A stretch of DNA of 7,937 nt from Colimorpha sp045591485 (GCA_045591485.1 JAZNSV010000075.1:1-7937); one strand, 5' to 3'. Positions 1-6,004 are shown, counted from the first letter of the stretch. Notes: generated by a model from the letters alone, not told the origin. Numbers and translations: made by a program.

Positions 1-20
1 TTTCATCTATTGGAAATGGC

Positions 21-40
21 AGACGCGGCACGCCGCGTCT
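21..40. repeat. Perfect 20-bp palindrome (REP-like hairpin), copy 1
   Basis: AGACGCGGC and GCCGCGTCT are exact reverse complements separated by AC, so either strand can form a very GC-rich hairpin of 8-9 bp. No T-run follows directly, so it does not look like a canonical intrinsic terminator. It resembles the short GC-rich palindromes scattered between genes in many bacterial genomes. Confidence 0.85.
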
Positions 41-98
41 CTACAGACTCAAAAACCTTAAACCTTAAACCTTAAACTTTTCATCTATTGGAAATGGC

Positions 99-118
99 AG
101 ACGCGGCACGCCGCGTCT
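99..118. repeat. Perfect 20-bp palindrome (REP-like hairpin), copy 2
   Basis: Identical to the palindrome at 21-40 and carried in the second 78-bp repeat unit. Exact conservation of both copies fits either recent duplication of the whole unit or selection on the hairpin; two copies cannot tell these apart. Confidence 0.85.
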
Positions 119-170
119 CTACAGACTCAAAAACCTTAAACTTTAAACCTTAAACTTTCATCCCACTCGG

Positions 171-265
171 CCGTTGTACGATACATGTACGATATATGGA
201 CGATACTTGTGCCGGTCGTTAACATAAAAGTATCGTACATATATCGTACATGTATCGTACAACGG
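171..265. repeat. Long inverted repeat built from 11-bp units
   Basis: Arms 171-208 and 228-265 are reverse complements over 38 bp with one mismatch (G199 opposite A237), around a 20-nt or shorter loop containing GTTAAC. The left arm is three head-to-tail 11-mers of form TACGATAYATG (177-187, 188-198, 199-209, the last starting GACGATA). The right arm has the same three units inverted (231-241, 242-252, 253-263; TATCGTACATA and variants). As RNA it would fold into one long stem. As DNA it is six copies of one heptamer at about one helical turn. It ends 154 bp before msrA. I do not recognise the element. Confidence 0.9.
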
Positions 266-282
266 GTGAAGAGGTGCAGTCT

Positions 283-411
283 ATGAGCTGTATTTCAGCA
301 CGTTATGCACAAAAATCGGCAGAACAAATTGAATATCAAGAGTATAAGCACAACCGAAGCGGAAAGAAAAACGACACGCCGCGCACAATAAAAGGACGAA
401 AACGGCGTTAA
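283..411 (+). CDS. Doubtful small ORF upstream of msrA, 42 codons
   Basis: ATG at 283 to TAA at 409-411 would encode 42 residues, beginning MSCISARYAQKS and ending in a strongly basic tail (TIKGRKRR). GAGG at 271-274 lies eight bases before the ATG, a possible ribosome site, though Bacteroidota rely little on such sites. The stop is seven bases before the msrA start. It has no signal peptide, no membrane segment and no motif I know. It could be a leader peptide, a real small basic protein, or chance: an open frame this short is not significant alone. Apart from this ORF I see nothing else in 266-418. Confidence 0.2.
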   Translation: MSCISARYAQKSAEQIEYQEYKHNRSGKKNDTPRTIKGRKRR

Positions 412-418
412 GGGCTAC

Positions 419-928
419 ATGGAAAAGACAATATATCTGGCTGCAGGATGCTTCTGGGGCGCACAGCACTACCTGAAGCAAATACGCGGCATAATAGAGA
501 CCGAGACCGGTTTTGCCAACGGAAAGACCACAGACGCAGTGACCTACGAGGAAGTCTACACCGACCGCACGGGCTATGCCGAAACGGTGCGCGTGGTGTT
601 CGACCCCGAGGTGCTGCCGCTGCGCAAGCTGCTTCAGCTCTACTTCATGAGCATCGAGCCCACAAGCGTCAACCGGCAGGGCGAAGACCAGGGAACGCGC
701 TACCGCACAGGCATCTACTACATAGACCCCGACGATGTGGCCACGATACGCGACGTGTGCCGCGAGGTGCAACGCGACTACAGCTCGCCGCTGGCCGTCG
801 AGGTTGAGCCCATCGAGGTGTTCCACCCCGCCGACGAATACCACCAGGACTACCTGGACAAGCACCCTGACGGCTACTGCCACCTGCCGCAGGCGTTGTT
901 CGAATTCGCCCGCAAGGCCAACGGGTGA
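419..928 (+). CDS. msrA: Peptide methionine-S-sulfoxide reductase MsrA
   Basis: It reduces the S-epimer of methionine sulfoxide, free or in proteins, back to methionine; thioredoxin usually recycles it. The 169-residue chain carries the family signature GCFWG at 10-14, with catalytic Cys11. Glu55 (GYAETVRVVFDP), Asp90 and Tyr95 (GEDQGTRYR) fit the substrate-site residues of known MsrAs. Cys154 in GYCHLP is a likely recycling cysteine. The length is normal for a stand-alone MsrA, with no MsrB domain fused. No signal peptide is present, so it should act in the cytoplasm. The start at 419 is well supported: the frame meets a stop at 389 and no other ATG lies between. Upstream lie the inverted repeat and a doubtful small ORF; I see no clear promoter. 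It ends 195 bp before the tRNA and is probably a separate transcript from the later genes. Confidence 0.96.
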   Translation: MEKTIYLAAGCFWGAQHYLKQIRGIIETETGFANGKTTDAVTYEEVYTDRTGYAETVRVVFDPEVLPLRKLLQLYFMSIEPTSVNRQGEDQGTRYRTGIYYIDPDDVATIRDVCREVQRDYSSPLAVEVEPIEVFHPADEYHQDYLDKHPDGYCHLPQALFEFARKANG

Positions 929-968
929 CGCCACGCCACCCGACGGGGAACACGAACCACACGACATC

Positions 969-994
969 AAAAAAAAATCGGCGACGGCATCGCC
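969..994 (-). terminator. Possible intrinsic terminator reading leftward
   Basis: Read on the - strand, GGCGA (994-990) and TCGCC (984-980) pair around a 5-nt loop, followed by GA and nine T (977-969). That is the layout of a Rho-independent terminator for leftward transcription. The stem is only 5 bp, and no - strand gene is recognised in the window, so it may be chance or may block antisense transcription into msrA. In the + direction the A-run precedes the hairpin, so it would not terminate msrA. Confidence 0.3.
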
Positions 995-998
995 AGCG

Positions 999-1016
999 GG
1001 CGTCCGGCACGACGCC
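999..1016. other. Short GC hairpin downstream of msrA
   Basis: GGCGTC (999-1004) and GACGCC (1011-1016) are exact complements around a six-base loop. It lies about 70 bp after the msrA stop. No T-run follows on the + strand, so its use as an msrA terminator is unproven; it could instead protect the 3' end of the message. Confidence 0.35.
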
Positions 1017-1072
1017 GACGCACACTTTTCGGCACACACAACCAACAGAATATGACATATAATAAAAATATT

Positions 1073-1105
1073 TTCGCATTATGTCAAATATTCTTCGTAC
1101 CTTTG
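1073..1105 (+). promoter_or_regulatory. Bacteroidota-type promoter for tRNA-Leu
   Basis: TACCTTTG at 1098-1105 matches the Bacteroidota -7 consensus TAnnTTTG exactly. TTCG at 1073-1076, one base off TTTG, is a weak -33 candidate with a 21-nt spacer. An AT-rich tract at 1050-1074 just upstream could act as an UP-like element. Transcription should start around 1111-1114, about ten bases before the tRNA 5' end. The core is repeated almost exactly at the end of the window. Confidence 0.75.
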
Positions 1106-1123
1106 CCGCCGATTTTGACCTAT

Positions 1124-1205
1124 GCGGATATGGCGTAATTGGTAGCCGCGCAAGACTTAGGATCTTGTTCCGAGAGGAGTGGGGGTTCGAGCCCCCCTAT
1201 CCGCA
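1124..1205 (+). tRNA. tRNA-Leu (anticodon UAG)
   Basis: The full cloverleaf can be drawn. The acceptor stem is GCGGATA (1124-1130) with TATCCGC (1198-1204) and discriminator A1205. The D arm is GCG/CGC (1133-1135/1147-1149) with a TAATTGGTAGC loop. The anticodon stem is CAAGA/TCTTG (1151-1155/1163-1167) and its loop CTTAGGA puts anticodon TAG at 1158-1160. The long variable arm (1168-1180) marks a class II tRNA, as expected for leucine. The T arm is GGGGG/CCCCC (1181-1185/1193-1197) with TTCGAGC. It decodes CUA and probably other CUN codons. CCA is not encoded (CAA follows the discriminator), so it must be added after transcription. A promoter lies just upstream; no terminator follows. Confidence 0.97.
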
Positions 1206-1208
1206 CAA

Positions 1209-1264
1209 GAGTGACAGAGTGGAAGAGTGACTGAGTGACTGAGTGGGTGAGTGACTGAGCGAAG
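1209..1264. repeat. Seven octamer tandem repeats, consensus GAGTGACT
   Basis: Seven 8-bp units follow in exact register: GAGTGACA, GAGTGGAA, GAGTGACT, GAGTGACT, GAGTGGGT, GAGTGACT, GAGCGAAG (starts at 1209, 1217, 1225, 1233, 1241, 1249 and 1257). They begin four bases after the tRNA and end nine bases before the next start codon, so they fill almost all the intergenic space. There is no hairpin or T-run and no TAnnTTTG box inside. Period 8 is not a codon multiple and the tract is untranslated. Its role is unknown; slippage during replication may have produced it. Confidence 0.85.
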
Positions 1265-1273
1265 AACAGACAG

Positions 1274-2578
1274 ATGAAGACAAGAAGAACATACAACAAC
1301 ATGGCGGCGGCGCTCAAGCGAGCGCTGGTGCTGGCGTTGTCTGTTTTTTTTATCGCGCACGCGTACGCAAGCTACATCGTGGTGCCGATGGACGAGACTC
1401 AGAAGAACCACCTCAAGGCCTACGGCGTGGCCTACTGGGCGCTGCAGCGCGAGGCCGAGGTGACGTGGCTGCTCAACTACCGCGGCGGCTCGTTCATGAC
1501 CAAGTATGCCGAAGCCATCGAGCGCGAATGCAAGCTGCGAGGCGTGAGCTGCGAGGTGATAGCCGACGGGCAGAGCAGCGCCATACTGAGCCACATAGCC
1601 GACCCGGCGGTGAACATGGACGCCGTGCGGCTGCAGAAGGCCCCGCGGATAGCCGTCTACTCGCCCAAGAACAAACTGCCGTGGGACGACGCGGTGACGC
1701 TGGTGCTCACCTACGCCGAGATACCCTACGACGTGGTGTACGACGAGGAGGTGATGGGCGGAGCGTTGCCGCAGTACGACTGGCTGCACCTGCACCATGA
1801 GGACTTCACCGGCCAGTACGGCAAATTCTGGGCCAACTACCGCAGCCAGCAATGGTATATCGAAGACGTGCGCCAGCAGGAGGCCATGGCCGGCAAGCTG
1901 GGGTTCAGCAAGGTGAGCCAGCTGAAGCTGGCCGTGGCCAAGCAGATACGCGACTTTGTGATGGGCGGCGGATTCCTCTTCGCCATGTGCTCGGCCCCCG
2001 ACAGCTACGACATAGCCCTGGCCGCCGAGGGCGTGGATATCTGCGCCGAGATGTTCGACGGCGACCCCATGCAGCCAAACGCCCAGCAGATGCTCGACTA
2101 CAGCCGCTGCTTTGCCTTCAAAGACTTCAAAATCAGCACCAACCCGTCGGAATACGAGGTGTCGAGCATCGACATCGACGACCGCACACGCAACCGCGTA
2201 GTCAACGAGAAGACCGATTTCTTCGTGCTCTTCGACTTCTCGGCCAAGTGGGACTGGATACCCACCATGCTGACGCAGAACCACACGCGTGTGGTGCACG
2301 GCTTCATGGGGCAGACCACGGCCTTCCGCCGCCAATATGTCAAAAGCTCGTGCCTCATCCTCGGCGAAAACAAGGAGCTGGGCGAGGTGCGCTACCTGCA
2401 CGGCGAATACGGCAAAGGCACCTGGACATTCCTCGGCGGCCACGACCCCGAAGACTACCGCCACTTTGTGGGCGACCCGCCGACCGACCTCTCGCTATAC
2501 CCCAATTCGCCGGGCTACCGGTTGATACTCAACAATATCCTCTTTCCGGCAGCAAAGAAAGAAAAACACAAGACCTGA
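1274..2578 (+). CDS. Exported GATase/ThuA-like protein of unknown function (often misnamed 'asparagine synthetase B')
   Basis: I recognise this 434-residue protein as a family widespread in Bacteroidota, often stored as 'asparagine synthetase B'. The sequence does not support that name: there is no N-terminal catalytic Cys2 of a glutaminase and no SGGxDS ATP-pyrophosphatase loop. It has a signal peptide (hydrophobic core about 17-28, likely cleavage AYA|S after 32), so it should be exported. Conserved-looking blocks are APRIAVYSPKNKLPWDD (123-139), DWLHLHHEDFTGQYGKF (169-185), GGGFLFAMCSAPDSYD (231-246) and GKGTWTFLGGHDPEDY (380-395). The glycine-rich strand ending at Cys239, and GGHDPED near the end, suggest a class I amidotransferase-like or ThuA-like fold; this is inference. 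Met10 (1301) is an alternative start giving a more usual 23-residue signal. It is the first protein gene after the tRNA, about 30 bp before the next. Confidence 0.85.
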   Translation: MKTRRTYNNMAAALKRALVLALSVFFIAHAYASYIVVPMDETQKNHLKAYGVAYWALQREAEVTWLLNYRGGSFMTKYAEAIERECKLRGVSCEVIADGQSSAILSHIADPAVNMDAVRLQKAPRIAVYSPKNKLPWDDAVTLVLTYAEIPYDVVYDEEVMGGALPQYDWLHLHHEDFTGQYGKFWANYRSQQWYIEDVRQQEAMAGKLGFSKVSQLKLAVAKQIRDFVMGGGFLFAMCSAPDSYDIALAAEGVDICAEMFDGDPMQPNAQQMLDYSRCFAFKDFKISTNPSEYEVSSIDIDDRTRNRVVNEKTDFFVLFDFSAKWDWIPTMLTQNHTRVVHGFMGQTTAFRRQYVKSSCLILGENKELGEVRYLHGEYGKGTWTFLGGHDPEDYRHFVGDPPTDLSLYPNSPGYRLILNNILFPAAKKEKHKT

Positions 2579-2589
2579 ATTTGAGAAAC

Positions 2590-2610
2590 GAAAACTGAAA
2601 ACTTGAAAAT
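2590..2610. repeat. Short A-rich heptamer repeat before the propeller gene
   Basis: GAAAACT at 2590-2596 and 2597-2603 is followed by the degenerate GAAAAT at 2605-2610, which runs into the start codon. An A-rich tract before the ATG is common in Bacteroidota, where it can aid translation initiation without a Shine-Dalgarno site. It may be only that, but the exact heptamer periodicity matches the habit of other gaps in this window. Confidence 0.5.
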
Positions 2611-3907
2611 GAAAAAACACATCATAATCGGACTGATTGGGCTGATGGGAATAGCCGGCAGCCTGAACGCCCAGAACGGCAACTGGAGCGTCTACGACAC
2701 CCGCTCGTCGGAAATCGGCGGCAACAACATCTCGGCCATCGCGCCCGACAGCCGCGGCGTGTGGGTTGGCACCTACTACGGCCTCAGCCGCCTGAACAAC
2801 GGCCAATGGATGGACTACTCGATGTTCAACGACAAGCTCAAAGACCAGTCGATCAACTGCCTGATGACCGACAACCGCGGCGTCACCTGGATAGGCACCG
2901 ACGACTACGGCGTCATCGAGTTCGACGGCACCCACTGGACCGAGCACAACGAGGAGACCCGCCGTCTGAAGATGAAATTCGTCAAAGAGATAGTGCAGGA
3001 CAACGACGGAGTGTACTGGATTGGCGTCACCCTGGGCGGCGTGGTGCGCTACGACGGCTACTCGTGGGAGAAATACACCCCCGAAGACTGCGAACTGCTG
3101 AGCGACTTCGTGCTAGACCTGGCGGTGGACCGCGCCAACCGCAAATGGATAACCACCAATGCCGGCGTGAGCGTGTACAACGGACGCCGCTGGACGAGCT
3201 ACACCGTAGACAACAGCGGCCTGCCCGACAACATAGTGCCCGCCGTGGCCATCGACCAGAACAACGTCAAGTGGTTCGGCACCCTCAACGGGCTGACCCG
3301 CTTCGACGGCGACGACTGGCAGACCTGGAATACCTCCAACAGCCCGCTGCCGGCCAACCAAATCAACGACATAGCCATCGACGACGAGGGCCTGCTGTGG
3401 ATAGCCACCAACAACGGCGCAGCGGTGTTCGACGGAGTCGACCGCTGGGTGGTCTTCACCTCGAAAAACAGCCTCTTGCCGGCCGGCAACATCTACAAGG
3501 TGGCCAACGACGGCAACGACAACCACTGGTTCGGCAACGACAGCAAAGGCCTGGCCCGCCTCAGCGGCTTCAGGATGCCCTCCAAGGCCCGCAGCGGCAG
3601 CGGCAACACCGACAACACCACAGTGCGCCGCAACACACAGAACGACAACAACCAGACCGCCGCCTCGCAAAACGGCGCCGAGAAGGTGCGCATCAACCCG
3701 TACCTCGACGACGGCTACGTCACCATCAGCATCGAAAGCCCCTCGGCCCAAGTCACCTTCACCAATTCGCAGGGCAAGGTGGTGAAAACCGTCAACGGCT
3801 ACCGCAGCGGCCAGAAAATACTGATCAACCGCATGGCCAAGGGCATGTACACCGTGGGCGTGAAGACCGTGCGCGGCGAAAGAAAGATAAAATTCAACCT
3901 CAAATAA
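2609..3907 (+). CDS. Secreted seven-repeat beta-propeller (Reg_prop-like) with T9SS-type C-terminal domain
   Basis: The 432-residue product starts with a signal peptide (MKKHIIIGLIGLMG, likely cleavage LNA|Q after 21). Seven repeats follow, each with a W-[IVF]-[GTA] core and then G-[LV]-x-[RVE]-[FYL]-[DN]-G-x-x-W. The key tryptophans are W52, W94, W137, W180, W222, W264 and W307, a steady 42-43 residue period. This matches the two-component-regulator propeller repeats of Bacteroidota hybrid sensors and suggests a closed seven-bladed propeller. Unlike those sensors it has no membrane segment, kinase or DNA-binding domain. A Gly/Ser/Asn/Gln-rich linker (about 324-356) leads to a C-terminal beta domain (358-432) ending GERKIKFNLK, resembling a type A T9SS sorting signal. 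So it is probably a surface or secreted binding protein of unknown ligand. I chose ATG 2609 over the in-frame TTG at 2603. DsbD begins 9 bp after the stop. Confidence 0.87.
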   Translation: MKKHIIIGLIGLMGIAGSLNAQNGNWSVYDTRSSEIGGNNISAIAPDSRGVWVGTYYGLSRLNNGQWMDYSMFNDKLKDQSINCLMTDNRGVTWIGTDDYGVIEFDGTHWTEHNEETRRLKMKFVKEIVQDNDGVYWIGVTLGGVVRYDGYSWEKYTPEDCELLSDFVLDLAVDRANRKWITTNAGVSVYNGRRWTSYTVDNSGLPDNIVPAVAIDQNNVKWFGTLNGLTRFDGDDWQTWNTSNSPLPANQINDIAIDDEGLLWIATNNGAAVFDGVDRWVVFTSKNSLLPAGNIYKVANDGNDNHWFGNDSKGLARLSGFRMPSKARSGSGNTDNTTVRRNTQNDNNQTAASQNGAEKVRINPYLDDGYVTISIESPSAQVTFTNSQGKVVKTVNGYRSGQKILINRMAKGMYTVGVKTVRGERKIKFNLK

Positions 3908-3916
3908 CGACAACAC

Positions 3917-6004
3917 ATGAAGAAGTTTCTCCTTCTGGGATTATGCGGCCTGATGGCCCTGCTGGGCAGCACCGCCGTTGCACAGCAGCTCGACCCCGTC
4001 AAATGGACCTACAGCGTCAGCGAGACCTCGGCCACAGAAGCCGAGCTGGTGTTCACCGCCAAGCTCGATGCCGGATGGCACCTCTATTCGCAATACACCG
4101 ACCCCAACGGCCCGCTGGCCATCGAGTTCGCATTCAACGACAGCAAAGACTACCAGCGCCTGGGCAAGGTGCAGGAGCCCAAGCCGCACGAAGAAATGGA
4201 TGAGATATTCGGCTGCGTGGTCAAATCGTTCAGCGGCACTGTGGTCTTCCGCCAGAAGGTGAAGCGTCTGAGCGACAAAGACTTCACGGTGACCGGCACA
4301 TTCAGCTACCAGCTCTGCAACGACGGCAGCTGCATAGCCCCCGAAGACCGCGACTTCAGCTTCAAGGTGCCCGGCGCCAAGGCCGAGACCGCGGCAGCCG
4401 CAGCCACAACAGAGGAGCCAGCAGCAGCCGAACCCGAAAAGGCGGAAGAAGCCTTCGACAGCAGCGCCATAGCCATAGACCTGCCCGACGACGCGGCCAC
4501 CCTCGAAGAGGCAGAGACGGCAGCGCCCGCCAAAGAGAAGAAGCAGAGCCTGCTGGTCATATTCCTGCTGGCTGTAGGCGGCGGCATACTGACCATGTTC
4601 ACCCCCTGCGTATTCCCCATGATACCGATGACGGTCAACTTCTTCGTGCGCGGCGCCGAAAACAAGCGCAAAGGCCGTCGCCAGGCATGGTTCTTCGGCT
4701 TCTCTATCGTCTTCCTGTTCGCAGTGCTCGGTGCAGTGCTGAGCGCCGCCTTCGGCCCCGAAGCACTCTACACCCTCGGCACACACTGGATACCCAACCT
4801 CCTGTTCTTCATCATCTTCTTCGTCTTCGCGCTGAGCTTCTTCGGCCTCTTCGAAATCAAGATGCCCGAGAAGTGGGTCAACGCCAGCGACGAGCAGGCC
4901 GACAAGGGCGGCTTCCTGGCCCCCTTCTTCATAGCCCTGACCACCGTGCTGGTGAGCTTCAGCTGCACCGGCCCCATTTTGGGCGCCGCCCTGGTGGGCC
5001 TCACCACCAGCTCGACCGACCGCTGGGTGAGCCTCGTCACCATGCTGGGCTTCGGCATCGGCTTCGCCCTGCCGTTCACACTGCTGGCCATGTTCCCGCA
5101 GGCTCTGAAAAACATGAAGAGCGGCAGCTGGCTCAACACCGTCAAGATTGTCTTCGCTTTCCTCGAGCTGGCCTTCGGTCTCAAGTTCCTGCAGCAGGCC
5201 GACCTCTACTGCAACTGGGGTCTCCTGCCGCGCGACACCTATCTGGCCCTCTGGATTGTCATCTTCGGCCTCATGGGATTCTACCTGCTGGGCAAGCTGC
5301 GCTTCAAAGGCGACGACGAGGTGAAGGAGATAGGCACCCTGCGCCTCTTCCTGGCCATCGCCGACCTGGCCTTTGTAGTGTGGATGATACCCGGTCTCTG
5401 GGGTGCTCCTCTCAAAGGCATCAGCGGATTCCTGCCTCCGATGGAGAGCCAGAGTTTCAACATTGAAAAGATAGTGGCCGAGAACACGCCCACCGCCGGC
5501 GCCGGCACAGTGGCTGCAGGCAAACTGCCCGCCGACCGCAAATACGCCGACCGCCTGCACGTGCCGCTGGGATTCGAAGCCTTCTTCGACCTCGACGAGG
5601 CCAAAGCCTATGCCCGCAAGCATGGCAAGCCGGTCTTCATCGACTTCACCGGCAAGACCTGCGCCAACTGCCGCGAGATGGAGCACTACGTGTGGAGCGA
5701 CCCCGAAGTGAAGCGCCTGCTCAACGAGGAGTTCATCATGTGCTCGCTCTACGCCGACGAAAACACCATCGACCTGCCCGAGAGCGAATGGGTCACCGAC
5801 GACAAGGGCCGAACCCTGAAGACCCTCGGACGCAAAAACCTGAACTACCAGAAAACCGAATTCAACATGAATGCCCAGCCCTACTACGTCATCGTCGACG
5901 CCGACGGCAACATTCTCACCAAGGAGAACTACAAATACGACCGCGACGTGCAGAAATTCGTAGACTGGCTCAACGAAGGCATAAAGACATACAAATCCAA
6001 ATAA
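3917..6004 (+). CDS. dsbD: Thiol:disulfide interchange protein DsbD
   Basis: DsbD carries electrons from cytoplasmic thioredoxin across the inner membrane to reduce periplasmic proteins. All three parts are visible in 695 residues. After a signal peptide (cleavage near VAQ, 21-23), the periplasmic alpha domain holds Cys134 and Cys139 (YQLCNDGSCIAP). An Ala/Glu-rich linker (about 154-206) follows. The membrane domain has about eight helices (near 212-230, 256-278, 293-312, 334-362, 370-393, 408-426, 440-459 and 475-497), with the redox pair Cys231 (TPCVFP) and Cys350 (SCTGP). The C-terminal thioredoxin-like gamma domain has CANC at 582-585 and a likely cis-proline at 655 (AQPYYV). Every redox cysteine is present, so it looks functional. 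It sits between two genes for exported proteins and probably shares their transcript. It may help keep exported thiol proteins, including the neighbouring cysteine protease, reduced; that link is inferred from position. Confidence 0.96.
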   Translation: MKKFLLLGLCGLMALLGSTAVAQQLDPVKWTYSVSETSATEAELVFTAKLDAGWHLYSQYTDPNGPLAIEFAFNDSKDYQRLGKVQEPKPHEEMDEIFGCVVKSFSGTVVFRQKVKRLSDKDFTVTGTFSYQLCNDGSCIAPEDRDFSFKVPGAKAETAAAAATTEEPAAAEPEKAEEAFDSSAIAIDLPDDAATLEEAETAAPAKEKKQSLLVIFLLAVGGGILTMFTPCVFPMIPMTVNFFVRGAENKRKGRRQAWFFGFSIVFLFAVLGAVLSAAFGPEALYTLGTHWIPNLLFFIIFFVFALSFFGLFEIKMPEKWVNASDEQADKGGFLAPFFIALTTVLVSFSCTGPILGAALVGLTTSSTDRWVSLVTMLGFGIGFALPFTLLAMFPQALKNMKSGSWLNTVKIVFAFLELAFGLKFLQQADLYCNWGLLPRDTYLALWIVIFGLMGFYLLGKLRFKGDDEVKEIGTLRLFLAIADLAFVVWMIPGLWGAPLKGISGFLPPMESQSFNIEKIVAENTPTAGAGTVAAGKLPADRKYADRLHVPLGFEAFFDLDEAKAYARKHGKPVFIDFTGKTCANCREMEHYVWSDPEVKRLLNEEFIMCSLYADENTIDLPESEWVTDDKGRTLKTLGRKNLNYQKTEFNMNAQPYYVIVDADGNILTKENYKYDRDVQKFVDWLNEGIKTYKSK

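Larger units (their letters stand above)
1..156. repeat. 78-bp tandem direct repeat, two copies
   Basis: Copy 1 (1-78) and copy 2 (79-156) match at 77 of 78 positions; the only difference is C64 versus T142. A seven-base start of a third copy (TTTCATC) is at 156-162. Each copy contains a perfect palindrome (21-40 and 99-118) and ends in three 7-bp CCTTAAA-type units (56-76 and 134-154). The window opens at the start of a copy, so the array may extend upstream. There is no coding potential. It is most likely an intergenic repeat element of unknown function. Confidence 0.95.

Noticed and set aside
204..211. TACTTGTG as a -7 promoter box for msrA
   Set aside because: It has one mismatch to TAnnTTTG, no TTTG-like element about 20 bp upstream, and lies within the inverted repeat.
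171..265. CRISPR-like reading of the repeated TACGATA units
   Set aside because: The units are 11 bp, adjacent and without spacers, the two groups are inverted relative to each other, and no cas gene is present.
281..1045. 254-codon - strand frame over msrA and its upstream region
   Set aside because: It fully overlaps msrA, whose + strand frame has intact catalytic motifs; the - strand product shows no domain.
1124..1205. tRNA-Leu as an integration site for a mobile element
   Set aside because: I saw no second copy of the tRNA 3' end in the window, and no integrase or phage gene; the genes after it look like ordinary envelope genes.
1120..1317. 65-codon - strand frame giving RIGGLEPPLLSEQ across the tRNA
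   Set aside because: This is a translation of the reverse complement of tRNA-Leu and the octamer repeat. Such tRNA-derived peptides are a known annotation artefact, not a gene.
1157..2464. 435-codon open frame on the - strand, opposite the exported GATase-like gene
   Set aside because: Its reading includes the complement of the octamer repeats and the tRNA, and it has no domain. The + strand product has clear family motifs and a signal peptide.
1274..2578. Asparagine synthetase B as the function of this gene
   Set aside because: Neither the N-terminal nucleophile Cys of the glutaminase domain nor the SGGxDS ATP-binding loop is present, and the protein has a signal peptide.
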